From assembly GCA_017399185.1 (NCBI GenBank), contig JAFQEA010000016.1, forward strand, positions 85,264 through 149,263: a stretch of 64,000 bases of DNA. The letters are read 5' to 3'. Positions 6,705 to 15,161 of the stretch are shown here, piece by piece (positions within the stretch are counted from its first letter, which is position 1; each line of letters starts with the position of its first letter). The notes under the pieces are model-generated. The model was not told the origin of the DNA. It searched no databases and was given only the letters and a program-made list of their open reading frames with translations. A program made the position numbers and the translations under genes. The stretch comes from Clostridia bacterium (GTDB lineage: Bacteria > Bacillota > Clostridia > Christensenellales > Borkfalkiaceae).

Positions 6705-7127
6705 ATGAAAGAAAAAATTAACGACGAAAAAATCCTTCAAAAAACAGATAAAAAATGCGGCTGCGGGCTGGTGCACGCAACCATTAATGAAGAAAACGAT
6801 TTTATCAGCGCCACAAGCCGTGGCGGTGTGCCGACAGATAAAAGGCTTTTAGACGTAGCCGAGCTTTTTAAAGTATTTGGTGACTTTACACGCACAAAAA
6901 TCATATCGCTGTTGCGCACGGGGGAGCATTGCGTTGATGATATCGCGCGCGAGATTGGCATGACCAAGTCGGCGGTATCCCACCAGCTGCGTATTTTGCG
7001 CCAGACCAAAATCGTAAAGCACCGCAAAAGCGGCCGCGGCGTGTATTATTCGCTTGATGACGAGCACATTTTTGCGCTTTACGATTTGGCGTTAGAGCAC
7101 GTTTTGGAAGGTGAATACAATGTTTAA
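6705..7127 (+). CDS. ArsR/SmtB-family metal-responsive repressor
   Basis: The start is ATG 6705 after AAAAGGGGAG; the upstream in-frame ATG at 6594 lies in the promoter. The 140-aa product has an N-terminal CGCG metal-ligand candidate (~residue 15) and a winged HTH (ELFKVFGDFTRTKIISLL, then EIGMTKSAVSHQLRILRQ). It ends in the helix DDEHIFALYDLALEHVLE, whose D/H...H/E spacing matches the alpha-5 zinc/cadmium site of SmtB, ZiaR and CzrA. It should repress the operon at the 6630-6653 operator and release it when Zn/Cd/Pb is bound. Its stop overlaps the start of the ATPase gene. Confidence 0.9.
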   Translation: MKEKINDEKILQKTDKKCGCGLVHATINEENDFISATSRGGVPTDKRLLDVAELFKVFGDFTRTKIISLLRTGEHCVDDIAREIGMTKSAVSHQLRILRQTKIVKHRKSGRGVYYSLDDEHIFALYDLALEHVLEGEYNV

Positions 7128-9012
7128 AAAGCTATTCACCGACAAAGAATCACTAAAAATAATGATTATCGGCGTGCAATTTATTGCGTGTTTGATAATT
7201 TTCCACTTTGTAAGCGCGCCAAGCCCGATTGAGCTATGCGTGTATGCCGCGCTATACCTTGCTGCGGGGTACGAGTGCATTATCGGTGCTTTCAAAAAAT
7301 TCCTGAAAAAGCCGTTCAACGAAAAAATGTTGATGGTTGTGGCGTCGGTCGGGTCGTTCGTGCTTGGCTGCTATGAAGAAGCCGTTGCCGTAATGCTTTT
7401 GTATTCGCTTGGCGAATATATTGAAGATTTAGCGCACGAGCGTTCAAGAAACAGTATCACCGCGCTTATGGAAGCCATCCCCAAAACCGCGCACGTTTTA
7501 AGGGATGACGGGGAATTTGAAGTTGACGTTGATGACGTTTTAGTGGGGGATACGCTTATTCTCCGCGCGGGTGACACGCTTTGCTGTGATGGGCAGATAA
7601 CGTTTGGCTCGGCTTACGTTGACTGCAGCGCTTTAACGGGCGAAAGTGCGCCTATAAGCCGATTAACGGGCGATTTTGTTGAATCAGGTAGCATAATAAC
7701 GGGCGGAGCTGTGCACGTTTTAGTTAAAAAAGTGAGCAAGGAAAGTGCTTCGCAACGGATATTAGAGCTTGTATCCAATACCGAAAAAACAAAAGCAAAG
7801 CAAGAAAAATTCATTACGCGCTTTGCAAAAGTTTATACGCCCGTGGTGTTAGGTCTTGCGCTTGTTTTAGCGGTTGTGCCAAGTGCAATAACAGGCGATT
7901 GGCGTGAGTGGGTTTCACGCGCGCTCAACTTTTTGGTTGTGTCGTGTCCGTGCGCGCTGGTTATCAGCGTTCCGCTTGCATTTTTTGCGGGGATGGGCAC
8001 TTGCTTTTCAAACGGCATAATCGTCAAAGGTGGAACGGTTTTGGATAAGCTTTCAAAAGTAAAAATTGTGGGCTTTGACAAGACGGGCACGCTGACAAAG
8101 GGCGAACTTAAGGTGGTTGACGTTGTCGATTGCGAAGACATAATCCAGGTTTTAGAATACGCCGCGATTTGCGAAAGCGGCTCAAATCACCCAATAGCAA
8201 AAGCCATTTTATCTGCCGCACCAAGCGTTGATAACAAGGGCTATGAGATAAAGGAATACCCAGCACGCGGAGTGTATGCTTTCAACCAAGAAGTGGGGCT
8301 ATATGTCGGTTGTCGCGAGTTTTTGATTGAAAACAGCATAGTTGTTCCGTCAAAAATTATCAGCGAAACGCACGTGTACGTGGCAAAGGACGGGCAATAC
8401 GTCGGCGCGATAATTTTCGGGGATACCATCCGTGACGGTGCTAAAGGGCTTATCGAAAGTCTTAAAGCGCAAGAGATTAAAACTTATCTTTTGACGGGGG
8501 ATATCGAAATCGTTGGATACCGTGTGCGTGACGAGCTTTTAATGGATGACGTTTACGCAAAGCTTAACCCGATTGAAAAGCTTGAAAAGCTTAAAGTGCT
8601 TGCTAACGGTCAAGCCTTCGCCTTTGTTGGCGATGGCATAAACGACGCGCCCGTTTTGTCAGGTGCTGACGTTGGCATTGCAATGGGTGGCGGAACAAAA
8701 GCCGCAATCGAGTGCGCCGACGTAATGATACATAACGATGACATAACTAAAATCCCGAAGCTTTTAAAGACGGCGAAAAAGACCATGCGTGTGGTTTATA
8801 CAAATATTATATTTTCAATCTCGGTCAAGGTTTTGGCGCTTGTGCTGTCTGCGGCGGTGGCAATACCTATTTGGGCGGCGATTTTTGCAGACGTTGGCGT
8901 AATGCTGATTGCAACAATTAATTCGCTTTCGCTTTCGACCAAGGATAAGCACCACCATCACAACAACCACCACGACCACCATCACCATAAACATGAATGC
9001 GATTGTTGCTAA
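7120..9012 (+). CDS. cadA: P1B-type Cd/Zn/Pb efflux ATPase
   Basis: ATG 7120 is chosen over GTG 7111 because GGAAGG is 8 bases from it; it overlaps the repressor gene by 8 bases. The 630-aa protein has the transport CPC motif (SCPCALVIS, ~273), actuator TGES (~172), phosphorylation site DKTGTLTKG (~319) and hinge GDGIND (~503), so it should be an ATP-driven metal exporter in the cytoplasmic membrane. It lacks the N-terminal CxxC HMA domain usual in CadA. Instead it ends in a His/Cys tail (~610-630: HHHH, HHDHHHH, ECDCC) that could bind or sense metal. The sequence after TGES-AP is written with the dispersed CCTATAAGCCGATTA motif (7649-7665). Confidence 0.93.
   Translation: MFKKLFTDKESLKIMIIGVQFIACLIIFHFVSAPSPIELCVYAALYLAAGYECIIGAFKKFLKKPFNEKMLMVVASVGSFVLGCYEEAVAVMLLYSLGEYIEDLAHERSRNSITALMEAIPKTAHVLRDDGEFEVDVDDVLVGDTLILRAGDTLCCDGQITFGSAYVDCSALTGESAPISRLTGDFVESGSIITGGAVHVLVKKVSKESASQRILELVSNTEKTKAKQEKFITRFAKVYTPVVLGLALVLAVVPSAITGDWREWVSRALNFLVVSCPCALVISVPLAFFAGMGTCFSNGIIVKGGTVLDKLSKVKIVGFDKTGTLTKGELKVVDVVDCEDIIQVLEYAAICESGSNHPIAKAILSAAPSVDNKGYEIKEYPARGVYAFNQEVGLYVGCREFLIENSIVVPSKIISETHVYVAKDGQYVGAIIFGDTIRDGAKGLIESLKAQEIKTYLLTGDIEIVGYRVRDELLMDDVYAKLNPIEKLEKLKVLANGQAFAFVGDGINDAPVLSGADVGIAMGGGTKAAIECADVMIHNDDITKIPKLLKTAKKTMRVVYTNIIFSISVKVLALVLSAAVAIPIWAAIFADVGVMLIATINSLSLSTKDKHHHHNNHHDHHHHKHECDCC
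7649..7665 (+). repeat. Dispersed palindromic motif, copy 1 (inside cadA)
   Basis: CGCCTATAAGCCGATTA lies in frame within the conserved actuator loop after TGES, encoding PISRL. The fixed spacing of that loop makes an insertion unlikely. Confidence 0.75.
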
Positions 9013-9108
9013 AGCACCCGTTTTTGGTTGAAACTTTTCAATAAAACTGCTATAATTTTACGTAAGGCTTAAAAAGCCCCTAAATTTTAACAGGCACAGA
9101 GTACCCAC

Positions 9109-10140
9109 ATGAATTATTTGTTTTTTGACACAGAGTGCGCCCAGGGCAGGGGCGGAATCTGTGAATTCGGCTATATCCTTCTGGATAGCGATTTCAACGT
9201 AATAAAGGCTGAAAACCTGCTTATAAACCCACATTTGGTGTTTGATGATTACGGTCACCATAAGGCCGGCATCTATTTTGCCTACTCAAAAGACGAATAC
9301 TATTCTGCACCTGACATTATGGACCGTTACGACCAGATTGCCCAGCTTTTAAGCGACAAAAACAACATGGTCATCGGCTTTGCAACAGACTCTGACGCCA
9401 AGTTCTTAATTCACGATTTAGACCGCTTTGACCTGCCCCACGTAAACTTTGTGTTCTGGGACGTTTTGAAAATTTATAAAATGGCAGGCGGGCGCGATAA
9501 CAACTTAAAGCTTGATATTTTGTATTCCGAAACGGGCGGTGAAGAGCTTATGCATCACGAAGCCCTTTCCGATACCAAAATGACAATCGAAGTTTTCAAA
9601 AAGATTTTGACCGACCATAACCTTACAACCGCAGATATTATCCGCGACTTTAAGGAAGCTTCAGGCGAGGTCTGGGGCGGAAGAATCATCTATAACGACG
9701 GCTCTGTTTTTAATTACACCAAGGGCGGAAGAACCACCGTTGCTAACCGTCGCATCCTTGACGATTTTATCAAAAACGAGCCTATAAGTCGATTATCTAA
9801 CAAATTTGAAGGTCAAATATTCTCGGTTGCACCCAATATGGTGCGTGAAAATTTTGAGCTTACGATGGCGGTTTGCGATTACGCAAAGGAAAATGGCGGG
9901 CACTTTACGCTATCTATTTGTGACGCGCACGTGCTGCTTTGTGACGGCGAAACAAAAATCCCCAAAAACAGACTGCGCCGCAATGTCAAGCTTGTTGACG
10001 TTTCCCAAATGGAAAAAATCTTTGGGCTTTCTGAAGGCGCGCTTTCAAAAGAAAATATCTGCCTTGACGAGCTTATCGGTAAAATCTCTTACAATCAAGC
10101 GTGGTACACCGAATACAAAAAAGCACACCAAAAGGTATAA
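9109..10140 (+). CDS. DEDDh-type 3'-5' exonuclease-like protein
   Basis: The N-terminal ~175 residues carry the DnaQ-fold exonuclease residues: FFDTE (7-9), GFATDSDAKFLIHD and HHEALSDT (exo III His and Asp). The likely job is single-strand DNA or RNA 3' trimming, but the substrate cannot be told. The C-terminal ~165 residues (from EVWGGRII) are not recognised and may bind substrate or a partner. It is 343 aa, with no signal peptide. It stands alone between the efflux operon and a terminator pair (10138-10172, 10221-10248). A copy of the dispersed motif lies in its coding sequence at 9780-9795. Confidence 0.8.
   Translation: MNYLFFDTECAQGRGGICEFGYILLDSDFNVIKAENLLINPHLVFDDYGHHKAGIYFAYSKDEYYSAPDIMDRYDQIAQLLSDKNNMVIGFATDSDAKFLIHDLDRFDLPHVNFVFWDVLKIYKMAGGRDNNLKLDILYSETGGEELMHHEALSDTKMTIEVFKKILTDHNLTTADIIRDFKEASGEVWGGRIIYNDGSVFNYTKGGRTTVANRRILDDFIKNEPISRLSNKFEGQIFSVAPNMVRENFELTMAVCDYAKENGGHFTLSICDAHVLLCDGETKIPKNRLRRNVKLVDVSQMEKIFGLSEGALSKENICLDELIGKISYNQAWYTEYKKAHQKV
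9780..9795 (+). repeat. Dispersed palindromic motif, copy 2 (inside exonuclease gene)
   Basis: GCCTATAAGTCGATTA encodes PISRL in the same reading frame as in cadA, although the proteins are unrelated. Confidence 0.75.
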
Positions 10141-10172
10141 AAAGACAGGCCACTAAAGCCCGTCTTTTTTTA
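10138..10172 (+). terminator. Terminator after the exonuclease gene
   Basis: AAAGACAGGC and GCCCGTCTTT, followed by T8, form an intrinsic terminator that begins at the stop codon. Confidence 0.8.
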
Positions 10173-10220
10173 ATTAAATATGTCCGTGCGTATGCGCGGC
10201 GTTAAGATTTTATATACTCA

Positions 10221-10248
10221 AAAAGGACACCGCAGTCGGTGTCCTTTT
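10221..10248. terminator. Second hairpin terminator
   Basis: AAAAGGACACCG-CAGT-CGGTGTCCTTTT is a perfect stem with A and T runs. A close relative stands at 13259-13287. Confidence 0.75.
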
Positions 10249-10293
10249 CTGGTGGGCAAGTTGTGATAGCGTTTGAATTTTTTTTACAAATAG

Positions 10294-10322
10294 TTGATTT
10301 TTATTTTATTTAGTGCTACAAT
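10294..10322 (+). promoter_or_regulatory. Promoter for the lipoprotein gene
   Basis: TTGATT (10294-10299), 17 bases, TACAAT (10317-10322). It gives a leader of about 225 bases before the ATG. Confidence 0.75.
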
Positions 10323-10329
10323 GATAGTG

Positions 10330-10536
10330 CCAAACCAATTGAATAACACTGCAGGGCTATTTTTATCTTTTGGGATAATTATAACTTTTTTTTGTTGTGT
10401 CCATAATGAATTTGACAAAAATGCAAATTCCTACTGGATATGATAATGAAAGTTAAAGTTTCTTGCAGTTCAGTTGGTTTGGCGACTATCGGGGTTTGCA
10501 TTTTTTTGCGGTTACTTCGGTAGCCGCATTTTTTAT
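10330..10536 (+). promoter_or_regulatory. Structured 5' leader with terminator (candidate riboregulator)
   Basis: CCAAACCAATTGAA (10330-10343) can pair with TTCAGTTGGTTTGG (~10469-10482), closing a ~125-base domain. About 25 bases later comes TGCGGTTAC-TTCG-GTAGCCGCA, then T6 (~10506-10534), a UUCG-capped intrinsic terminator that ends just before the ribosome site. Closing stem plus terminator plus gene is the usual attenuation layout. I do not recognise the aptamer. Confidence 0.55.
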
Positions 10537-10553
10537 TATGGGAGGAAAGAACA

Positions 10554-12365
10554 ATGAAAAAGTTTATTATTGCTTTATGTGCGTTGTTGGCGTTAACTTT
10601 TGTTTTTGTAGGCTGTAAAGATAAAAATAAAGACAACAACCAAGAGCCAAGCCAACAAACACCATCGTACACTATCCAGTGGTTTGATGAAAGTGGTAAT
10701 CTGATTACAACTACACAGGTTAAAAAGGGTGATGAACCGGCTTATCAGTATAACTTGGTTGATACAGCTGAATGGGATTACACCTTTTTAGGTTGGGCAA
10801 ACAGTTCAAATGGAGAGATTTTAGAAACGCTTCCTTCAGCTGACAAAGATTGTTCATATTACGCTCGTGTTTCCAAGGTTAAACAAAAATATACGGTTAC
10901 GTTTAACACTTTGGGTGGTAGTAACGTTGATGAACAAGTTGTTGAGTACGGAAGCAAGGCTGTTGAGCCACAAGCACCAGCGCTTGAAGGATATAGATTT
11001 ACGGGTTGGAGTTTAACAGCAAACACTTATACGGCAGTTGATTTTGATAAAGCAATAACTGGCAACGTAACCTATTATGCGGTTTGGAACGAAGTTGTTG
11101 ACGTAGTTGGGTTGCTTAACTCATTGTTGAACGGTTATGAATTTAACCCCATAAACTACATACCTGAAAGCATGATGTATAATTACGCACCAAATTTAAT
11201 CAATTCTGATGACATTATTGATAACTACGGTAGCTTTATAAATGTATCAGATATCTCTTATGGATTTGGTGAACAATGGCACATGGTGCTTGACAACTTA
11301 TTACAATCACAAAGCTTTTATAATGTTTTAACTGTTGTTGAAGGCTTAACGAGCGTTTCTATTTCAGCATTCAATAATTATTTTGATAGCAATCCAGCAG
11401 ACACGGCGTCATATCAATTTAAGCACGGTATTTATAACGTTGCAATAGAATTTGACGGCGAAATTATCGTCTACTTGTTAGATTACACAACCACCTTGCC
11501 ATTGCTTGGGGAACAATCAATTCAAATTGCTTTAATGATGGATGTTGAAACAAGTCAAAGAATTGTTAGAATCCAACTGGGCGAAGCAAACGCGCTTACC
11601 TACACAATACTTGAAGATAGTTATGAATTTGCTATTAAATATTTGGGTGCAAGAACTGCCATGTTTAGCATTAAGCGTGCAAACGACGGTAGCGTTACGG
11701 GTAAAATTTACGAATATTTAACCGTGGCGGGGGTTCAAAGCAGTAGCAGGGCGGAATTTTATATTACAGATAGTTACGTATCTGTTGTTGGCAACAAGGC
11801 AAGTGGTATGATCGGATTTACCGGTTGTATAAATGAGCTTTATAACGTCGAAAACGGTACAATGATAGGCTATGAGGTAAAGGAATCTCTGTCATCAATC
11901 GTTTACAATACGTTATGGTTTAATCTCAAGGATATTTCGGGGATAAACACAATAAAGTACATACCGGCAACGCAAGAAGATACAGCAAAGCTTTATGTTA
12001 ATGGTTCAACAAGCGTTTGGAAAAATAAAAAGGTTGGAGGTTTGGGGGTAAAAATGCTTTCAAGGCGTTTTGATATTGAGTTCAGAACCCAATACGTTTA
12101 TGCTTATGATGCCCAGAACGAGGCTTACGTTGAATATAGGGTTGAAGTACCTATGTTATTCGTGCAAGAAGAGGTTTACGACACTTTGGTTAGTGATGTT
12201 AAGGAAGTCAATCAAATAACCATAAGTGTGCTTATTGACAAAGATGACGTTGAAAAAATCCTTAATGATTACGACACTCTGATTCCGATTTTTGAAAAAG
12301 ATAAAGATATAATCACTGTTGAGGTAATAACGGCATTCATAGGTGACAAAATTGTATTGCAGTAG
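10554..12365 (+). CDS. Lipoprotein with a Listeria-Bacteroides (InlB B) repeat
   Basis: ATG 10554 follows GGGAGGAAAG. A signal peptide ends at the lipobox FVGC (~Cys 21), so the protein should be anchored on the outer face of the membrane. Residues ~40-185 hold beta-rich modules; the second (YTVTFNTLGGSNVDEQVVEY ... GYRFTGW ... YYAVW) is a clear Flg_new/InlB B repeat and the first (IQWFDESGNLI ... FLGWA) a diverged one. These occur in Gram-positive adhesins. The remaining ~420 residues are unrecognised. The start is controlled by the terminator-bearing leader. The membrane protein gene starts 7 bases after the stop. Confidence 0.8.
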   Translation: MKKFIIALCALLALTFVFVGCKDKNKDNNQEPSQQTPSYTIQWFDESGNLITTTQVKKGDEPAYQYNLVDTAEWDYTFLGWANSSNGEILETLPSADKDCSYYARVSKVKQKYTVTFNTLGGSNVDEQVVEYGSKAVEPQAPALEGYRFTGWSLTANTYTAVDFDKAITGNVTYYAVWNEVVDVVGLLNSLLNGYEFNPINYIPESMMYNYAPNLINSDDIIDNYGSFINVSDISYGFGEQWHMVLDNLLQSQSFYNVLTVVEGLTSVSISAFNNYFDSNPADTASYQFKHGIYNVAIEFDGEIIVYLLDYTTTLPLLGEQSIQIALMMDVETSQRIVRIQLGEANALTYTILEDSYEFAIKYLGARTAMFSIKRANDGSVTGKIYEYLTVAGVQSSSRAEFYITDSYVSVVGNKASGMIGFTGCINELYNVENGTMIGYEVKESLSSIVYNTLWFNLKDISGINTIKYIPATQEDTAKLYVNGSTSVWKNKKVGGLGVKMLSRRFDIEFRTQYVYAYDAQNEAYVEYRVEVPMLFVQEEVYDTLVSDVKEVNQITISVLIDKDDVEKILNDYDTLIPIFEKDKDIITVEVITAFIGDKIVLQ

Positions 12366-12372
12366 GTGATTT

Positions 12373-12792
12373 ATGGAAAGAAGAAAACACGCTTATACTT
12401 GGAGTAGTGTTGCTGCAGTAATACTTGTTATAATTGGTGTTTGTTTGGCAATAAACACGGGAGATTACAAAAAAGCAATCATTTTTTGTGTTGCGGCTTT
12501 ATTGACCTTTATGCTGTTATCTTGTTTGATTTTAGCGAACAACTTTATTGGTGAAATGGTACTCACTGTTTTTAGTTGGGGCTTCGTGCGTATGCCGAGC
12601 GTGATTTTTCAGCTTGACCTTGATGGTATTATCTGGCTTTTAACGGTTAAGCTTATGCTTTGGATACTGGGTATAGCCATAGCATTATTTATGGCCTGTT
12701 TTGCAATAGCGATAGGGGCTGTTGTTTCTGTTTTTGTCTATCCGTTTGCATTAAGAAAAAGTTATCAGGCTGATAAAAAAACAAAGATATAA
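12373..12792 (+). CDS. Multi-pass membrane protein (139 aa), unknown
   Basis: It starts 7 bases after the lipoprotein gene, so it is co-transcribed. Hydrophobic segments at ~12-30, 36-55, 60-75 and 85-130 suggest four or more membrane helices, ending in a basic cytoplasmic tail (RKSYQADKKTKI). No family is recognised. Its coupling to the lipoprotein suggests a shared envelope role, but this is inference from position only. Confidence 0.65.
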   Translation: MERRKHAYTWSSVAAVILVIIGVCLAINTGDYKKAIIFCVAALLTFMLLSCLILANNFIGEMVLTVFSWGFVRMPSVIFQLDLDGIIWLLTVKLMLWILGIAIALFMACFAIAIGAVVSVFVYPFALRKSYQADKKTKI

Positions 12793-12802
12793 ACAATTTA
12801 AA

Positions 12803-12821
12803 GCCGCCTATAGGTCGATTA
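12803..12821 (+). repeat. Dispersed palindromic motif, copy 3 (intergenic)
   Basis: GCCGCCTATAGGTCGATTA lies 10 bases after the membrane-protein stop codon. Confidence 0.75.
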
Positions 12822-12890
12822 AATGATAAAAAGCAGTAATAATCCTGTTTTTATTAGCGGAATTTGTGATTGAATAGGGTATCAATAAAG

Positions 12891-12943
12891 CTTAGGGGAT
12901 CCTAACGGCATCGTGCTATGCACGAGCCTCAGGATGACAACGT
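12891..12943. repeat. CCTNACG...CTCAGGATGACAACG dispersed repeat, copy A
   Basis: A conserved frame (TAGGGGATCCTAACGGC ... GAGCCTCAGGATGACAACG) surrounds a variable hairpin (TCGTGC/GCACGA). Relatives at 22919 and 22993 keep the frame and change the hairpin. Confidence 0.7.
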
Positions 12944-13140
12944 CTCGCCCTATGCGAGCGTTGGAATCCGTAAGATGCAATAACGAGTAAAATGCTTGTG
13001 GGCAAGCTTTGCTTGCACGGATTTGCATTTTTGTTTTAGTTTTATTTAAACGCAGCGCGTTTAAACCAACGTCTTGCCTTAACTTAAGTTTTATATAAAC
13101 AAAAAAACCTAATCTGAAGCGAGTTCAAATTAGGTTATGC
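12944..13140. other. Repeat-rich intergenic region
   Basis: Contains hairpins such as GGGCAAGCTTTGCTTGC and the phrase CGCAGCGCGTTTAAACCAACG, also seen near 23155 and 23310. AACCTAAT/ATTAGGTT (13107-13136) is a hairpin that on the minus strand follows the duplicated tRNA-Ser tail, and is probably the original tRNA terminator. No gene is seen. Confidence 0.5.
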
Positions 13141-13141
13141 T

Positions 13142-13157
13142 TGGCGGAGAAGGCGGG
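13142..13157 (-). pseudogene. Duplicated 3' tail of tRNA-Ser(GCT)
   Basis: TGGCGGAGAAGGCGGG equals the last 16 bases of tRNA-Ser(GCT) on the minus strand. The 5' part of a tRNA is absent. The sequence alongside is a structured stretch, TGCCCCTTGATAAGGGG and further short stems, ending at GATTGAACCC (~13223-13232), which resembles a T-arm. The intact tRNA is 2.2 kb away at 15388-15479 in the same orientation. Confidence 0.8.
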
Positions 13158-13258
13158 TGTTCTGCCCCTTGATAAGGGGAAGGCAAACATTAGTTTGCGA
13201 GGGGTTTGCCGTCCGCGGCTAGCGATTGAACCCTTGGGTAAAAATTCTGCCCCAACGC

Positions 13259-13287
13259 AAAAAGGACACCGCAAATGGTGTCCTTTT
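13259..13287. terminator. Terminator of the lipoprotein gene
   Basis: AAAAAGGACACC-GCAAAT-GGTGTCCTTTT abuts the stop codon of the minus-strand gene. It is nearly the same hairpin as 10221-10248. Confidence 0.8.
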
Positions 13288-13289
13288 AA

Positions 13290-14204
13290 TTATTGTCTTG
13301 TGTATGTATCAAATACCCAGACCGAGTCCTGTATTTCGGTGGGACTGTAAGGGTGATGATAGAGTCCATTTATAACAATGCTGTTATCATTATTATCGAA
13401 GTTACCGCGTAGATAGAAATCGGGCGGATAGTAGGCGCTGACGGTGGTGTCGTAGTTATCCTGGTCGGCCTTTCTTATTTTTTCATAGATGTCGTTCTCG
13501 ATATAAAGATAAAGCGTTTTTCTGTCTTCGGAAATATTAAAAATTCCCTCAATAACAGTTTCGCCGTTTTTGTAGATAAAGAGAGAAAAGCTCTGATTTA
13601 TCAGGGGCATAACAAACAAGCTTTGGCCGCCTTTTGCGGTGTACGTACCTTCAGGAAGGCGGTACTGACCGTCGTTATAGATGTCCTTGCTGTAGGAATT
13701 ATGAGAATTACCCTCAAGTACGTATGTTCCGAATTTGTAAGGCATCTCGCTTACGCGGTAAACGTGGGTATAGACCGTGCCGTCCGTGAAGCCCAAATCT
13801 TCTTCAGCGTAGATGATGCTGAACTGCGTGAAGCCACTGTCAACACCCTCGGCGTAGCAGCTAATCCAATCTTCTTTTGTTTTGTCGCTTCTTGTGAGAA
13901 TGAAGGTCAGGGGAGTTTTTGCATTGGCAGAGTTTCTGTACACACATCTGAAGCTGCCCTGATATTTAAGCGTGCCGTCCTCGTGATAGCTGAAGGTCAT
14001 AACGCCCTCTGCACCGTCAAAAATGAAGTATGTATCATCTTCGTCAGAAAGCAGCCATTTTCCCGTGGATGCATCCATTTTTTCATCAAATTTAACCGTA
14101 TCGTCAGACTTCTGACCGAAAAGAAGGTCGCAGCCCGAAAACATAGCCGAAACAGTCGCGATAATAATCAAAATTGCAATAAATCTTCCGTTGGTTTTTG
14201 TCAT
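13290..14204 (-). CDS. Lipoprotein of unknown function (304 aa)
   Basis: The start MTKTNGRFIAILIIIATVSA leads to a lipobox FSGC (~Cys 25), so it is exported and lipid-anchored. The mature part is beta-rich with many W/Y/F and repeated elements of the type GTYTAKGG, GTYVLEGN and GKWLLSDEDDTYFIFDG, suggesting a lipocalin-like or beta-barrel fold. I do not recognise the family. It lies in the cargo between tRNA-Ser(GCT) and its duplicated tail. Confidence 0.7.
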   Translation of the reverse strand: MTKTNGRFIAILIIIATVSAMFSGCDLLFGQKSDDTVKFDEKMDASTGKWLLSDEDDTYFIFDGAEGVMTFSYHEDGTLKYQGSFRCVYRNSANAKTPLTFILTRSDKTKEDWISCYAEGVDSGFTQFSIIYAEEDLGFTDGTVYTHVYRVSEMPYKFGTYVLEGNSHNSYSKDIYNDGQYRLPEGTYTAKGGQSLFVMPLINQSFSLFIYKNGETVIEGIFNISEDRKTLYLYIENDIYEKIRKADQDNYDTTVSAYYPPDFYLRGNFDNNDNSIVINGLYHHPYSPTEIQDSVWVFDTYTRQ

Positions 14205-14590
14205 GGCGTTTTATTCCTTTGTTTACTAAATTTTTGCTGAAAGGTTACATGATAAGTATAACATACCTTGCCAATATTTTCAACTTTATTTTTTATTTTT
14301 CCGGCTATATTTTAACGATTACCCCAAATTTACGAAAATCTTGTATAACGGAGATATATTTGATTACGGGAATAGAAAAAGCGACTCTATTTGGGTTCAA
14401 ATAGAATCGCTCTTGTGAGTAATTGTATAAAAGGATACAAAAATCCTAATGGGTTCATTTGGCAAAATGGATTCACTTTTTATAGAAAACGGGTTCAATT
14501 TTTTGCAAAAAATGGGTTCAATTTTAACGATAGGTGCATTTTTATAGTCTGCAGATAACAATATCAAACTCACCAATAAATTTGGATTTG
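14205..14590. other. Intergenic region with direct repeats and a hairpin
   Basis: AGCGACTCTATTTG and CAAATAGAATCGCT (~14380-14411) form a near-perfect hairpin. At 14451-14530 a degenerate repeat (TGGGTTCATTT, TGGATTCACTTTT, CGGGTTCAATTTT, TGGGTTCAATTTT) recurs four times. It resembles the multiple terminal repeats of an IS21-type element, but no transposase gene is present. Confidence 0.45.
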
Positions 14591-15094
14591 TCAGTTTAAT
14601 TTGGTTAGCAAGAAGTAGGGTCGTTCCCCAACTGTAATCAAACTTGTTACGTCAGTAATATCATATCCATTATTTTCATACTCTTGTAAAAGCTCTTGTT
14701 CGTTTGAGTAAACAATTTCTTGACCATACCACGATTTAGAGGATTGGGGTGTAAGCTCCAAATATATGATTTTACTTTCTGCTTCAAATGTAAGAATAGT
14801 ATGAACTTTATTTTTGCTCTTGTTATACAGCAACCATATTTTGCTTGGAATGTTTAGATTGTCAAGTATGGATTTCATTACTAAAACGATATCTACGCAA
14901 GTGCCGATTTTTTCCTTTAGTGTAACAGATGGATCTTGGACAATATAAATCGTTTTGGCAAGATGATAGTATTCATTATCAAATCCATTATCCCTATTTG
15001 GTTTATATTTTTGGTCATTAACAATAAAACCATATTCAAAACCATTGTTATATAATTCTGCTTTCAATATATCGCATATATCTTTGATCGTCAT
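14591..15094 (-). CDS. Transglutaminase-like protein (167 aa)
   Basis: ATG 15094 is preferred, as GTG 15106 overlaps the GGAG. The core GTCVDIVLVMKSILDNLNIP places a Cys at a helix start, followed by HTILTFE with the His and a LELTP strand, matching the Cys-His-acid layout of the transglutaminase-like (papain-fold) superfamily. There is no signal peptide, so it is cytoplasmic. Possible activities include protease, peptide hydrolase or cross-linker; the substrate is unknown. Its AT-rich codons differ from neighbouring core genes, and it sits in the tRNA-Ser(GCT) cargo, both of which suggest acquisition. Confidence 0.55.
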   Translation of the reverse strand: MTIKDICDILKAELYNNGFEYGFIVNDQKYKPNRDNGFDNEYYHLAKTIYIVQDPSVTLKEKIGTCVDIVLVMKSILDNLNIPSKIWLLYNKSKNKVHTILTFEAESKIIYLELTPQSSKSWYGQEIVYSNEQELLQEYENNGYDITDVTSLITVGERPYFLLTKLN

Positions 15095-15161
15095 TACTTG
15101 GTTCACTCCATCAAAATCTTATTTACTGGTGAGTTTATTATAGCACACTTTCACAAACAAA

